Positions 42,586 to 50,832 of a stretch of 64,000 nt of DNA are shown piece by piece. Within the stretch, counting starts at the first letter, position 1. Every line of letters begins with the position of its first letter. Made by a program: the position numbers and the translations under genes. Source of the stretch: Clostridiales bacterium UBA7568 (GTDB lineage Bacteria > Bacillota > Clostridia > Oscillospirales > CAG-272); contig DLLG01000011.1 of assembly GCA_002479075.1 (NCBI GenBank), positions 1-64,000 of the forward strand, read 5' to 3'. The notes below the pieces were generated by a model that was not told the origin of the DNA, ran no database searches, and saw only the letters and a program-made list of their open reading frames with translations.

Positions 42586-43774
42586 TTTGTGCGGAAATAA
42601 AGGCGAATGGTCAGAAATATATATTTTTCTTAAACTTATGAGCGACGGAAAAGTATATGCCGCTGATAAAAACATGAATCGCTTAACAAATGTTTTTCTC
42701 AATATTATTAAAATCATACGTGAGGAATACAAAAATCAAAAATATGAATATTACACAGGCCCTGTCGTTAAAATCTTCTTGAATGAAACTGAAGTAGGAC
42801 CAGATGTAAATATAACCGATTTTCAGACGGCAAGAGATCAACTTTGGAATGTGCTGAAAAATGCTACTCGTGGAAACGGTATTACTTGTGATACTGTCGA
42901 GACATTCCTGAGTTCAATCTATGTTACAAAATTAAAAGCGCCTGCGGCACAACAAAATGAATTTTTTGGTGGTACACAAGATATAACCATGCAAGTTCAA
43001 GATTACAGAAATGGTATTGCATCTGTTATTGGATTTTCGTGCAAATCCGACTTTACCGCAAAATCCACTTTGTTTAACGCAAGCAAAGATAACACAAATT
43101 TCACATTCGAAATCGTTGGTAATATTGATGACACCTTGATGAATCGATTCAACAATACATATACCATACGAAACAAGAAGAATAAAGAAACCGGGTTAAT
43201 GGAGCCACATGAGGTTATAGCAATTCGGGAACGCATACAACTTTTAAAAGCTGCTGAATGTGATATTGTTTACAGCAATATGCCCGTAAACAGTGCAAAA
43301 CGGAATTTAATACTTTCAGGCGGTAACGAAATGCCGTTGATAGTCGCTAACATGCTTAAAGCCTATTACTTTGAGGGAGAAGGTCAAGCGGCAAATTCAT
43401 CTATTGAATATGCATTAGATTATGTTGTTCGCAATAATTCTGCAGAATATGAATTTGACGATACAGCGAGCATGTACAGAAGAAAGATCGGAACACTTTT
43501 GTATGATATGTTTACCGGAATGCGTTTAGCTAAGGCTTGGGATGGCAGAAGCAGTGTAAATGGTGGATATATCGTTGCAAAAGACGATGGCGATGTTGTT
43601 GCGTATCACTCTTGCATGGCTGACGAGTTTAAAGATTTTCTTATTCACCAATTAGGATTTGAATCTCCTTCTGCATCAAGACATCAATATATACAGATAT
43701 ACAAAGATAATGGAAAGTATTATTTGAAATTAAATCTTCAGGTAAGATTTAAGGGCGTTTCTGACGAAGAATAA
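42578..43774 (+). CDS. HpaII-family type II restriction endonuclease
   Basis: A 398-residue protein whose N-terminus NKGEWSEIYIFLKLMSDGKV matches the start of HpaII-type enzymes (NKGEWSE, then GK.YA.D). The central IASVIGFSCKSDFTAKSTLF may hold catalytic acids and lysine. It should cut CCGG when unmethylated; specificity is inferred from the family. It overlaps the methyltransferase gene by 8 bases, so protection is made first. Confidence 0.85.
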   Translation: MPDLCGNKGEWSEIYIFLKLMSDGKVYAADKNMNRLTNVFLNIIKIIREEYKNQKYEYYTGPVVKIFLNETEVGPDVNITDFQTARDQLWNVLKNATRGNGITCDTVETFLSSIYVTKLKAPAAQQNEFFGGTQDITMQVQDYRNGIASVIGFSCKSDFTAKSTLFNASKDNTNFTFEIVGNIDDTLMNRFNNTYTIRNKKNKETGLMEPHEVIAIRERIQLLKAAECDIVYSNMPVNSAKRNLILSGGNEMPLIVANMLKAYYFEGEGQAANSSIEYALDYVVRNNSAEYEFDDTASMYRRKIGTLLYDMFTGMRLAKAWDGRSSVNGGYIVAKDDGDVVAYHSCMADEFKDFLIHQLGFESPSASRHQYIQIYKDNGKYYLKLNLQVRFKGVSDEE

Positions 43775-43801
43775 CTTGACTAAAATTGAAAGGGAAATCC
43801 C

Positions 43802-44740
43802 ATGAAAGTTGGTAGTTTATTCTCAGGCATAGGCGGGATTGACTTAGGGTTCGCTCAAGCCGGATTTCAAATTTGCTGGGCTAACGAAATTGATCCGGAT
43901 GCTTGCAAAACCTATAGACTCAACTTTCCGTCAACTCGTTTGATTGAGGGAGACATAAAAGATATTGAGCCCCGCTCATTAGAACCAGTTGATGTGATAA
44001 CCGCCGGATTTCCATGCCAATCGTTTTCCGTTTGTGGAAATCAAAAAGGTTTTAATGATAAACGAGGGAATTTATTCTTTGAAATAATGAGAATAATTGA
44101 TGTGCTCAATCCAGTAATTGTTTTCTTAGAAAATGTCGCTAACCTTACGGAACATGACAACGGAAGAACTTTTAATGTTATTCATAACGAGTTAGTGTGC
44201 AGAGATTATTCTATCAGATACGTTATAGCCGATGCTTGCGATTATGGTATCCCTCAACATCGCACAAGAACATATATAGTTGCATTTAAATCGCAAGAAA
44301 TGTGTGATAACTTTAAATTCCCTGACAAATGCATACTTGAAAAGCGGATATTTGGTATTATCGATAAAACCGCAAAAGTTGAAGATTCTTATTATTTAAA
44401 AAAAGATTCTAATCAGTATCGAAAACTAACTGAATTTATCAAGGATGATAAGCAAATATATCGTTTTTCGGATTATGGTATTCAGTCAAGTAAAGACGGA
44501 ATATCTTTCACGTTAAAAGCGAATATGGGCACTTGGAGAGAACGGGTTCCGTATATAAAAGACAATTATGGCATTAGGAAGATTACCCCTTACGAATGCT
44601 TAGCATTACAAGGGTTTTCTCAAGGATATCATTTTCCCAAAATCCCGATATCAAGTGCATATAAACAATGCGGTAATAGCGTTGTTGTGCCAGTAGTTAA
44701 AGGAATAGCCGAGCAGATAGCGATAGTAATTGCACCATAG
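43802..44740 (+). CDS. Second DNA cytosine-5 methyltransferase
   Basis: A 312-residue C5 methyltransferase: SLFSGIGGIDLGF (I), GFPCQSFSVCG (IV, catalytic Cys), FLENVANL (VI), QHRTRTYIVAF (VIII), KQCGNSVVVPVV (X). It differs clearly from the first one and has no endonuclease partner of a known type II kind beside it. It is followed after 23 bases by the ParB/HEPN-like gene and appears to head a separate module with the ATPase and the adenine methyltransferase. Confidence 0.93.
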   Translation: MKVGSLFSGIGGIDLGFAQAGFQICWANEIDPDACKTYRLNFPSTRLIEGDIKDIEPRSLEPVDVITAGFPCQSFSVCGNQKGFNDKRGNLFFEIMRIIDVLNPVIVFLENVANLTEHDNGRTFNVIHNELVCRDYSIRYVIADACDYGIPQHRTRTYIVAFKSQEMCDNFKFPDKCILEKRIFGIIDKTAKVEDSYYLKKDSNQYRKLTEFIKDDKQIYRFSDYGIQSSKDGISFTLKANMGTWRERVPYIKDNYGIRKITPYECLALQGFSQGYHFPKIPISSAYKQCGNSVVVPVVKGIAEQIAIVIAP

Positions 44741-44763
44741 TATTAAATCAAAGGAGCATAAAA

Positions 44764-46167
44764 ATGGAGCGAGAAAATATTTCAATTGATCTATTATTAC
44801 TTTCCGATGGAAATCCCAGATTAGATCCATCGTTGGGAGAAGACGAAGCTATTTTTAATATGGTTAATGACCAAAACGATAAGTTGTTTGAGCTCGCCTC
44901 TGATATTGTAAAACACGGACTGAATCCATTAGATACAATAGGTGTTTATCCATCTGAAACATATCATGGTTTTTATGAAGTTGGCGAAGGTAACCGACGT
45001 ATATGTGCATTAAAACTATTGATTTCCCCTGGGCGCATTCAACATATTAATGGCAGTTTGTATTCAAAATTCCTGTCATTATCAAAGACATACTCCGCAC
45101 CTAACTTGATAGAAGTGGGAGTATTCAATGATGAAATCTCTATGCGACATTGGATGGAAATTCGTCATATGGGTGAGCAAAGTGGTAAAGGATTATCAAA
45201 GTGGAATTCTGTACAAAAAGCTCGCTTTAATCGAATGCAAACGGGTTCTGATGCACTGCTTGATTTTTGGGACTGGATGATTGCGAATAGTATCCTTTCT
45301 GAAGCAGAAATCTTAAGTGTCACAAAAACCAATTGGCAACGTATTCTTCGTGAAAAGTATTTTCCATTTTTAAAAATTCAATATGACGGAAATTATTCTG
45401 TTTTACCTAAAGACATAGATGTTTTCACATATCGAATCAGAGAAGTCCAAAAAAAGTTGGATGGGCAAACAGTGGCTATAGTGTATGACCAAATAAGGAT
45501 TGAAGAATTTTTTAATTCTATTTCAAATGTGCTATACGGAAAGTCCTATCAAGAAGTAGTAAATGAAGAGTCGGAACAAATCGATATTCTTCCTCCTTTG
45601 CAAGAAACTAACATTAGTAACGAAACGGAACAAGTTGGTGACATTTCCACATCTCAAGGCAGCTCTGTTAGTGGTTCAACTATTGAAGAAAACGATGATA
45701 GCACCCTTTCTCAAACAATATCAAATACTGTACAAACCATCGGAAGAGATGTTTTTAATGGTTGTGGCACAATTATTCCATATGGATATCCTATTCGCAC
45801 TGACAATATGCGATTAAATAAAATCATCAATGAACTTAAAAGAATAAATGCTGATGATTATCCAAATGCTTGTGGAACTCTTTTGAGAACACTTTTTGAA
45901 CTTTCGGCAAAGGTATATTTAGAAAAGCAGGATGGACAAGATCATACTGAAACCGAATTTTCACCAGCTATTAAACAAGCAGCTAATCTATTACGTCAGC
46001 AACGATGTATCGATAACAGTCAACATTCGGCCATTAATAGCGATATCGACAATTTAAGAAAGATTTTTAATGGTTATATGCATAATACTGAATCTTACCC
46101 AAGCAGCGAAGCACTTAAAAATTTCTTTAAATGCCACCGTGTGTTTATTCAAGAGTGTTTAAAGTAA
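44764..46167 (+). CDS. ParB/Srx-fold protein with HEPN-like C-terminus
   Basis: A 467-residue protein. N-terminal about 110 residues look like the ParB/Srx fold seen in defence-associated proteins: SIDLLLLSDGNPRLDP, then a box GEGNRRICALKLL (about 73-85). A middle region is followed by a Ser/Thr/Glu-rich linker (about 270-325) and a C-terminal all-helical part (about 350-467; TLLRTLFELSAKVYLEKQ) that resembles HEPN/DUF4145-like domains, without a clear RxxxxH motif. Possible roles: DNA sensing by the ParB part and effector action by the helical part. No name assigned. Confidence 0.6.
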   Translation: MERENISIDLLLLSDGNPRLDPSLGEDEAIFNMVNDQNDKLFELASDIVKHGLNPLDTIGVYPSETYHGFYEVGEGNRRICALKLLISPGRIQHINGSLYSKFLSLSKTYSAPNLIEVGVFNDEISMRHWMEIRHMGEQSGKGLSKWNSVQKARFNRMQTGSDALLDFWDWMIANSILSEAEILSVTKTNWQRILREKYFPFLKIQYDGNYSVLPKDIDVFTYRIREVQKKLDGQTVAIVYDQIRIEEFFNSISNVLYGKSYQEVVNEESEQIDILPPLQETNISNETEQVGDISTSQGSSVSGSTIEENDDSTLSQTISNTVQTIGRDVFNGCGTIIPYGYPIRTDNMRLNKIINELKRINADDYPNACGTLLRTLFELSAKVYLEKQDGQDHTETEFSPAIKQAANLLRQQRCIDNSQHSAINSDIDNLRKIFNGYMHNTESYPSSEALKNFFKCHRVFIQECLK

Positions 46168-46182
46168 CAGGAAGGTGATATT

Positions 46183-47832
46183 GTGATTAAGAATATAAAT
46201 ATTATTCAATATCGAAAACTCAAGGATTTGACTTTAGGTTTTACTAAAAATATTAATGCAATTTCAGGCACTAATGGTACTTGCAAAACATCATTATTGC
46301 ATCTGTTAGGTAATTCTTTGCAAGCTCCAACGAAAACATGCAGTTGGATAACCGATGAGAAATGTTTGCCTATAATCAAAGCTGTAAATAATGTGACGAA
46401 TCCAAAGGTTGAAAGTCTTACTCGTGGAGATCAAACATATAATGATCCCGCTCACGGAGTAAAAGGTCCTTTATTTTCAGTTGATTATTATGGTGCAGAA
46501 TCCTTAAACTTCAGACGTCATAATTCTACGCAAATGACTCGTTATGCCGTAAAACCAAAATATCAACCGGGAACAAAAGACACATTACCATATTGCCCTG
46601 TAATTTATTTAGGACTTTCAAGATTAGTGCCTTTTGGTGAGTTTCAGAATGATGATGCATTATCTAACATAAAGAAGAAACTGCCTCAATCATATCAAGA
46701 TGAAATTGCCGAACTGTACAAAAAATTCACCAATTATGAAATCTTATTTAATGCCACTAAACAGATGGGCGACATAAAGGTAAGAAGTGAATTTTCAAGC
46801 AATGTAGAAGGTATCGACTCTAATACAATATCTGCTGGTGAGGACAACTTGAGCATTATACTCACAGCACTTATTTCACTAAAATACTATTATGAATCTA
46901 TATCTTCTGCTAATGACGTAGAGAGTGTTCTCTTGATTGACGAAATGGATGCAACATTACATCCCGCCTTCCAAATTAAACTTTTGAATTTATTCCGTGA
47001 AATGTCTGAAGCATATAAGATGCAGGTGGTATTCACAACACATAGTATGTCTCTTTTGGAAGAGATGCTTGCAAAAAAGGACAATGTACTATATTTAATT
47101 GATAATGTAACTTCAGTTTTCCAAATGGAAGATCCTGATATCTACAAAATCAAAATGCATTTACAATCCTTAACGCAAGAAGACATCTATGAAGATAAAG
47201 TAATACCTTTATTTACCGAAGATGATGAGGCACGCTGCTTGCTTGAATTACTTTTTGATTACTATCAGAAAACATATTCTGAGTTCCGAAATGTTAGCGG
47301 GCTGTTCCACAAGGTTCTCACTAACATTAGTGCAGAAAACTTAACAGGAATATTCACAGACAGTAAACTTTTACATACTACAATGCGGTCTATTTGTGTT
47401 TTGGATGGCGACCACAAGTCTGATATAACAAACTTCATTGTGGCTCTTCCCGGAAAGGCCGCTCCCGAAGCGGTATTGTTAAATTATATTGAGAAGCTTT
47501 ATGATGATGACGATCCTTTTTGGAGAGATAGAACCATAGTTGACAAAGGTTATACAAAAAACTACTATATTACTAATATAAAAAATATAGTTGATAATTT
47601 TGAAGCAGATCTTGTTAGATTGCACGAAAACGGCGAGTCTGCCAAAGGAAAACGCCGAGCGTTCAATAAAAAACTTTTTAATGATAACCAAAACTTTTTC
47701 AAGTTAGTATTCAAACATTGGATTCATAATCCCATAAACAAATCCGAAGTTGAGCGCTTCTATAACGAACTTCATATCTTATTCCTGAAAGTAGCGCCTT
47801 ATCACGAAATTAATCCAAAGGAATGGGCATAA
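46183..47832 (+). CDS. OLD-like ATPase with TOPRIM nuclease domain
   Basis: A 549-residue SMC/ABC-type ATPase. The P-loop SGTNGTCKTSLL has Cys where Gly is usual. The signature/Walker B part SAGEDNLSIIL ... VLLIDEMDATLHPAFQ and the H-loop VFTTHSMSLLEE follow. From about residue 342 a TOPRIM-like domain begins (FTEDDEARCLLELLF with the Glu; SICVLDGDHKSD with DxD; then ALPGKAAPEAVLL). ATPase plus TOPRIM is the design of OLD and Gabija A nucleases, which act in anti-phage defence. It lies 15 bases after the ParB/HEPN-like gene, so the two probably work together. Confidence 0.75.
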   Translation: MIKNINIIQYRKLKDLTLGFTKNINAISGTNGTCKTSLLHLLGNSLQAPTKTCSWITDEKCLPIIKAVNNVTNPKVESLTRGDQTYNDPAHGVKGPLFSVDYYGAESLNFRRHNSTQMTRYAVKPKYQPGTKDTLPYCPVIYLGLSRLVPFGEFQNDDALSNIKKKLPQSYQDEIAELYKKFTNYEILFNATKQMGDIKVRSEFSSNVEGIDSNTISAGEDNLSIILTALISLKYYYESISSANDVESVLLIDEMDATLHPAFQIKLLNLFREMSEAYKMQVVFTTHSMSLLEEMLAKKDNVLYLIDNVTSVFQMEDPDIYKIKMHLQSLTQEDIYEDKVIPLFTEDDEARCLLELLFDYYQKTYSEFRNVSGLFHKVLTNISAENLTGIFTDSKLLHTTMRSICVLDGDHKSDITNFIVALPGKAAPEAVLLNYIEKLYDDDDPFWRDRTIVDKGYTKNYYITNIKNIVDNFEADLVRLHENGESAKGKRRAFNKKLFNDNQNFFKLVFKHWIHNPINKSEVERFYNELHILFLKVAPYHEINPKEWA

Positions 47833-47853
47833 CACATGAAAGGAGGAAATAAT

Positions 47854-48714
47854 TTGCCACTAACACCATCACCGCTTAGATATCCTGGCGGGAAAACTAA
47901 ACTGTATAATTATGTTAAATCAATTATAGAAGCTAATAATTTGATTGGAGAGACATATATCGAGCCTTTTGCCGGTGGATCGGGGTTGGCTTTAAAACTA
48001 TTATTGAATAACGATGTGAAGAGAATTGTAATCAATGATTTGGATCCAGCGATATATGCGTTTTGGTATTGTGTGCTTAATCATCCTGATGAAATGTGCG
48101 ATTTTGTTACTACAGTTTCGTTGACGGTTGAAGAATGGGATAATCAACACAGTATCTACGTCAATCAGCAAAATCACACTCAATTAGAATTAGCTAAAGC
48201 AACATTGTTTTTGAACAGAACCAATGTGTCTGGTGTTATTACTGGCGGTGTGATTGGAAAGCGAGATCAAACCGGTAAGTACAAAATAGACGCTCGTTTT
48301 AACAGAGAAGAACTTGCAAGGAAAATACGAACAATATCTGCATTATCAAATAAAATTGATTTGTATAATTTAGATGCTGTGACTTTTTTGCAAAATGAAC
48401 TGCACCATTATTACAAAGCCTTTATCAACTTTGATCCTCCATATGTGGTCAAGGGTGGTCAATTATATAAGAACTCCTTTACAGAGGAGGATCACCGATC
48501 GCTTAGAAACCAAATTGCCAAGTGCAAAAGAAAATGGATAGTCACGTATGATATGTGTGATCTAGTTGCGAAACTTTATTCTGGCTTTAGAAGAAGTACT
48601 GTAGATATTTACTATAGTGCAAATGGAGCAAAAAAAGCTAAGGAATATATCTTCTTTAGTAATAATTTAATATTGCCCGAAGACACAACTTTTATAAAAG
48701 ACAATGAGAATTGA
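47854..48714 (+). CDS. D12-class DNA adenine methyltransferase (Dam-like)
   Basis: A 286-residue N6-adenine methyltransferase: RYPGGKTKLYNYV, YIEPFAGGSGLALKLL (AdoMet site), NDLDPAIYAFWY, and the catalytic FINFDPPYVVKGGQLY (DPPY). Order of motifs is that of the alpha/D12 class, whose best-known site is GATC. I place the start at TTG 47854, 7 bases after AGGAGG; an ATG 18 bases earlier lies before that ribosome site. Last gene of the rightward defence run, followed by a terminator. Confidence 0.9.
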   Translation: MPLTPSPLRYPGGKTKLYNYVKSIIEANNLIGETYIEPFAGGSGLALKLLLNNDVKRIVINDLDPAIYAFWYCVLNHPDEMCDFVTTVSLTVEEWDNQHSIYVNQQNHTQLELAKATLFLNRTNVSGVITGGVIGKRDQTGKYKIDARFNREELARKIRTISALSNKIDLYNLDAVTFLQNELHHYYKAFINFDPPYVVKGGQLYKNSFTEEDHRSLRNQIAKCKRKWIVTYDMCDLVAKLYSGFRRSTVDIYYSANGAKKAKEYIFFSNNLILPEDTTFIKDNEN

Positions 48715-48731
48715 CGATTCCACAGACAAAT

Positions 48732-48766
48732 ACAGGCACGAGAGAATGACTCCCGTGCCTGTTATC
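48732..48766. terminator. Convergent terminator
   Basis: ACAGGCACG / CGTGCCTGT with inner partial pairing, between the rightward defence genes and the leftward cargo genes. Confidence 0.7.
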
Positions 48767-48911
48767 ATTTTATGTATTTGATTATAAGTTCATCGACGCC
48801 GTCGGTGTATTTGCCTTGGGAAATTAGCTTATTGCGGTATTCAAGCAAGCATTGAAGGATGAAATGGTGTTCTACGTCGGTTAGGCGAAGGTAATATTTC
48901 CGTTTTCTCAT
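48765..48911 (-). CDS. Small conserved mobile-element protein (48 aa)
   Basis: A 48-residue basic/helical protein starting MRKRKYYLRLTDVEHHFILQ and ending in a VDELIIKYIK helix. Small proteins of this pattern are common next to tnpV-like genes in clostridial transposons. Its ATG overlaps the stop of the upstream gene (ATGA), which supports translation. Function unknown. Confidence 0.75.
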   Translation of the reverse strand: MRKRKYYLRLTDVEHHFILQCLLEYRNKLISQGKYTDGVDELIIKYIK

Positions 48912-49279
48912 ACGTACACCACATCGGAATAGACAGTTTCAATCACACGCTCTCGGACGTTATTCATTTTCTGCACCCACTTCATTTGGTCGGTGGCTTT
49001 GAGGTGTTCGGTAATGTCTTCCTTTTCGGCGTGTTCTTTTACGAGCCGAGAAAAGAGGCTCTGCGCTTGTTCTTCGATATCTGCAAGGTGGGAATGGAGC
49101 TTGCCGGAAGTGAGCAGATTATAATACAAAATTTTGCGGTGGTGCTTTATGTAGTTTAGTCTGCGCTGCCCCCATACGCCGATGGGGCGTTCTTCTTCAG
49201 TGGGTGGAAGCAGATTCGGCAAGCGGTAATCGCCTTGCATAGTGTAAGTTCCGCCTTGTTGTTCAAAGATTGATTTCAT
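48908..49279 (-). CDS. TnpV-type transposon protein
   Basis: A 123-residue protein with YRLPNLLPPTEEERPIGVWG and RRLNYIKHHRKILYYNLLTS, the pattern of TnpV proteins carried by Tn4451-like elements; role unknown. GGAGGATTAC precedes the ATG. Confidence 0.8.
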   Translation of the reverse strand: MKSIFEQQGGTYTMQGDYRLPNLLPPTEEERPIGVWGQRRLNYIKHHRKILYYNLLTSGKLHSHLADIEEQAQSLFSRLVKEHAEKEDITEHLKATDQMKWVQKMNNVRERVIETVYSDVVYV

Positions 49280-49292
49280 ATGTAATCCTCCT

Positions 49293-49595
49293 TTACGATT
49301 CCTTCAGCAAATCCTCAAACGGTGTTTCGGTGGAGATGAACGCATCGTAGGCAAAGTTCGCCCCTAAACGGAATCCCATAATGAAACTATCAAGATTGGA
49401 TTCGCCGTTTACAACACCCCAGGCGTTCACATAGTCGAGGAACCATTTCTTCTGTTCATTGTGCAGAGCGTTGGTTAGCAAATCTTCGTTCTTCATAAGA
49501 ATTTCCATTTGCTTCTTCACTGCTTTGTTCTGTTTGGTACTGCGTGCCTGCGGATCGATGTTGCCGTAATAAAACTCTTCAATAAATCGTGCCAT
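49293..49595 (-). CDS. Unknown mobile-element protein (DUF6809-like)
   Basis: A 100-residue helical protein: MARFIEEFYYGNIDPQARST, then LDSFIMGFRLGANFAYDAF. Proteins with this start and the FxxGFRLG motif are standard cargo of clostridial integrative elements; the family name is from memory. The ATG at 49595 follows GGGGGG and is preferred over a long upstream extension. Confidence 0.7.
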   Translation of the reverse strand: MARFIEEFYYGNIDPQARSTKQNKAVKKQMEILMKNEDLLTNALHNEQKKWFLDYVNAWGVVNGESNLDSFIMGFRLGANFAYDAFISTETPFEDLLKES

Positions 49596-49679
49596 TGTTT
49601 GCACCCCCCTTACGGCTATAGTGTAGCAAAAAACTTTTTGGAGTGCGATTGTGCAAATTTTGAAATCGCACATAGAAAA

Positions 49680-49703
49680 AGCACCCGCCCGAAGGCAGGT
49701 GCT
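49680..49703 (-). terminator. Terminator of the two-HTH gene
   Basis: On the minus strand AGCACCTGCC-TTCG-GGCGGGTGCT followed by TTTTTC; the loop is a UUCG tetraloop. Confidence 0.85.
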
Positions 49704-49712
49704 CAAAAGCTG

Positions 49713-50294
49713 TTATTTACTCCGTTCTTTCTGCATAAGGTGGTGGAACTCATTTATCGTCTGAATATGCCAAGAAGTTTTACGGATGATACTGCGAAAA
49801 TATGGGGAGCAGAAAAACTCGATTAGGAATACTTTGGGAATGTAATAGGTGTTGTGCTTTATAAAGTGCTTAAGCCGTCCCTTGCCGCACCAGTTGGTAA
49901 CGGTGGACTTTGCATATCCGGTTAGCTTAACGACCTCCTGAGAGGTAATAACGTCCTTATAGTCGGATAAAAGATCGGCATAATATTCGTGGAGCAATTT
50001 CAACGCTTCTTCTGACATCTCAACAGGAAGTGTTATTTTATGATTTCCCTTATACCATCCTTTAGGAGCAGAATAGTATTCGGGAAACTTGCCCTTTCTT
50101 TCTAAGTATTTCTGTACGTCTGCTTTCTTGATTTTATAGCATCGGGTTTTCTTGCCCGAATACTCACATGGGACTGCTCCGCTTTTAAGCAGATACAGAG
50201 CAGTGGACTTGCTGATGTGGCAAATACGATAGAATTGCTCTTTCGTAATGACTTCGGGAACCTCGTTCCAATTGATCGGTCTGTGATATTTCAT
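49713..50294 (-). CDS. Protein with two excisionase-type HTH domains
   Basis: A 193-residue protein. First HTH: VITKEQFYRICHISKSTALY and GKKTRCYKIKKADVQKYLE; second: VITSQEVVKLTGYAKSTVTN and HNTYYIPKVFLIEFF. Such double-domain proteins regulate excision or cargo in Tn4451-type elements. It is the last gene before attR. Confidence 0.75.
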   Translation of the reverse strand: MKYHRPINWNEVPEVITKEQFYRICHISKSTALYLLKSGAVPCEYSGKKTRCYKIKKADVQKYLERKGKFPEYYSAPKGWYKGNHKITLPVEMSEEALKLLHEYYADLLSDYKDVITSQEVVKLTGYAKSTVTNWCGKGRLKHFIKHNTYYIPKVFLIEFFCSPYFRSIIRKTSWHIQTINEFHHLMQKERSK

Positions 50295-50373
50295 AGCAAT
50301 ACGCCTTTCAAACTAATTTGTCGGATTGAAGTTCGTCCTGTGTGTATTGCCATTGGGTTTTATTTTGTGTCTG

Positions 50374-50415
50374 TTCTCTCCTGAGTTCTCTCCAAAACGC
50401 TCTCAGTTCTCTCCT
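50374..50415 (+). repeat. Right arm-type integrase sites
   Basis: Three direct copies of TTCTCTCC(T/A): 50374-50382, 50386-50394, 50407-50415. They match the left-end copies and lie 150-190 bases inside attR. Confidence 0.65.
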
Positions 50416-50566
50416 AAATGCGATTTTTAATTCGATTCGAACTTCCTCAGCGAAATGGAGTTTTAGAAGAGCGACACCCGAAAAAGCCTTATTTAATGCG
50501 TGTTTCGGCGAATATCAAACTGCCTGAAAAAACCTGCAAAAATCAGCGAGTGTCCAAAGGATTAAA

Positions 50567-50624
50567 GACTCGAAATCAGTTTGCGCAAAAGCGCACAAGG
50601 GTTCGAATCCCTTCCTCTCAGCCA
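50567..50624 (+). pseudogene. 3' half of the split tRNA-Ser(CGA), attR
   Basis: The core GACTCGAAAT (50567-50576) is followed by TCAG, which completes the anticodon stem begun by CTGA at 33378-33383, then a variable arm TTTGCGC/GCGCACAA, T arm AGGG/CCCT, acceptor strand CCTCTCA and GCCA. Joined to 33351-33391 it gives a full tRNA-Ser. The acceptor now has a G1-A72 mismatch, which may be decay after separation. Confidence 0.85.
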
Positions 50625-50772
50625 GAAGCAAAACAATCTGAACATTATCATCAATGGTGATACGTTCGGATTTTTGATTTTTATGAGTTATTTTATATTT
50701 TAGAAATTACTGTGGTTCTTATAATACCAATTCATATTGTTATATGCACTCCAATAATTTTTATGTAACATC

Positions 50773-50801
50773 TTGTCGAAATATGAAAATTATGATATAA
50801 T
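50773..50801 (+). promoter_or_regulatory. Promoter of the membrane-protein pair
   Basis: TTGTCG, 17-base spacer, TATAAT. This rules out a longer reading frame that would start inside the -35 box. Confidence 0.75.
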
Positions 50802-50832
50802 ATTTTTGCATAAAGTGGTTGGGAGTGGTTTT

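Larger units (their letters stand above)
33382..50576. mobile_element. 17-kb integrative element with defence island
   Basis: Bounded by the 10-base core GACTCGAAAT (33382-33391, 50567-50576) that joins the two halves of a split tRNA-Ser. Repeated TTCTCTCC(T/A) motifs lie inside both ends, as expected of arm sites for the integrase at 33735. Content: substitute tRNA-Ser, integrase, ParB, two relaxosome-like proteins, RepA-like ATPase, HTH, AAA-ATPase, HTH-Fic, restriction-modification and other defence genes, and Tn4451-type small genes with two-HTH protein at the right end. No relaxase or type IV secretion gene is visible, so it is at most mobilisable by helpers. Much of 38-50 kb is more AT-rich than the host part. 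Confidence 0.85.
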
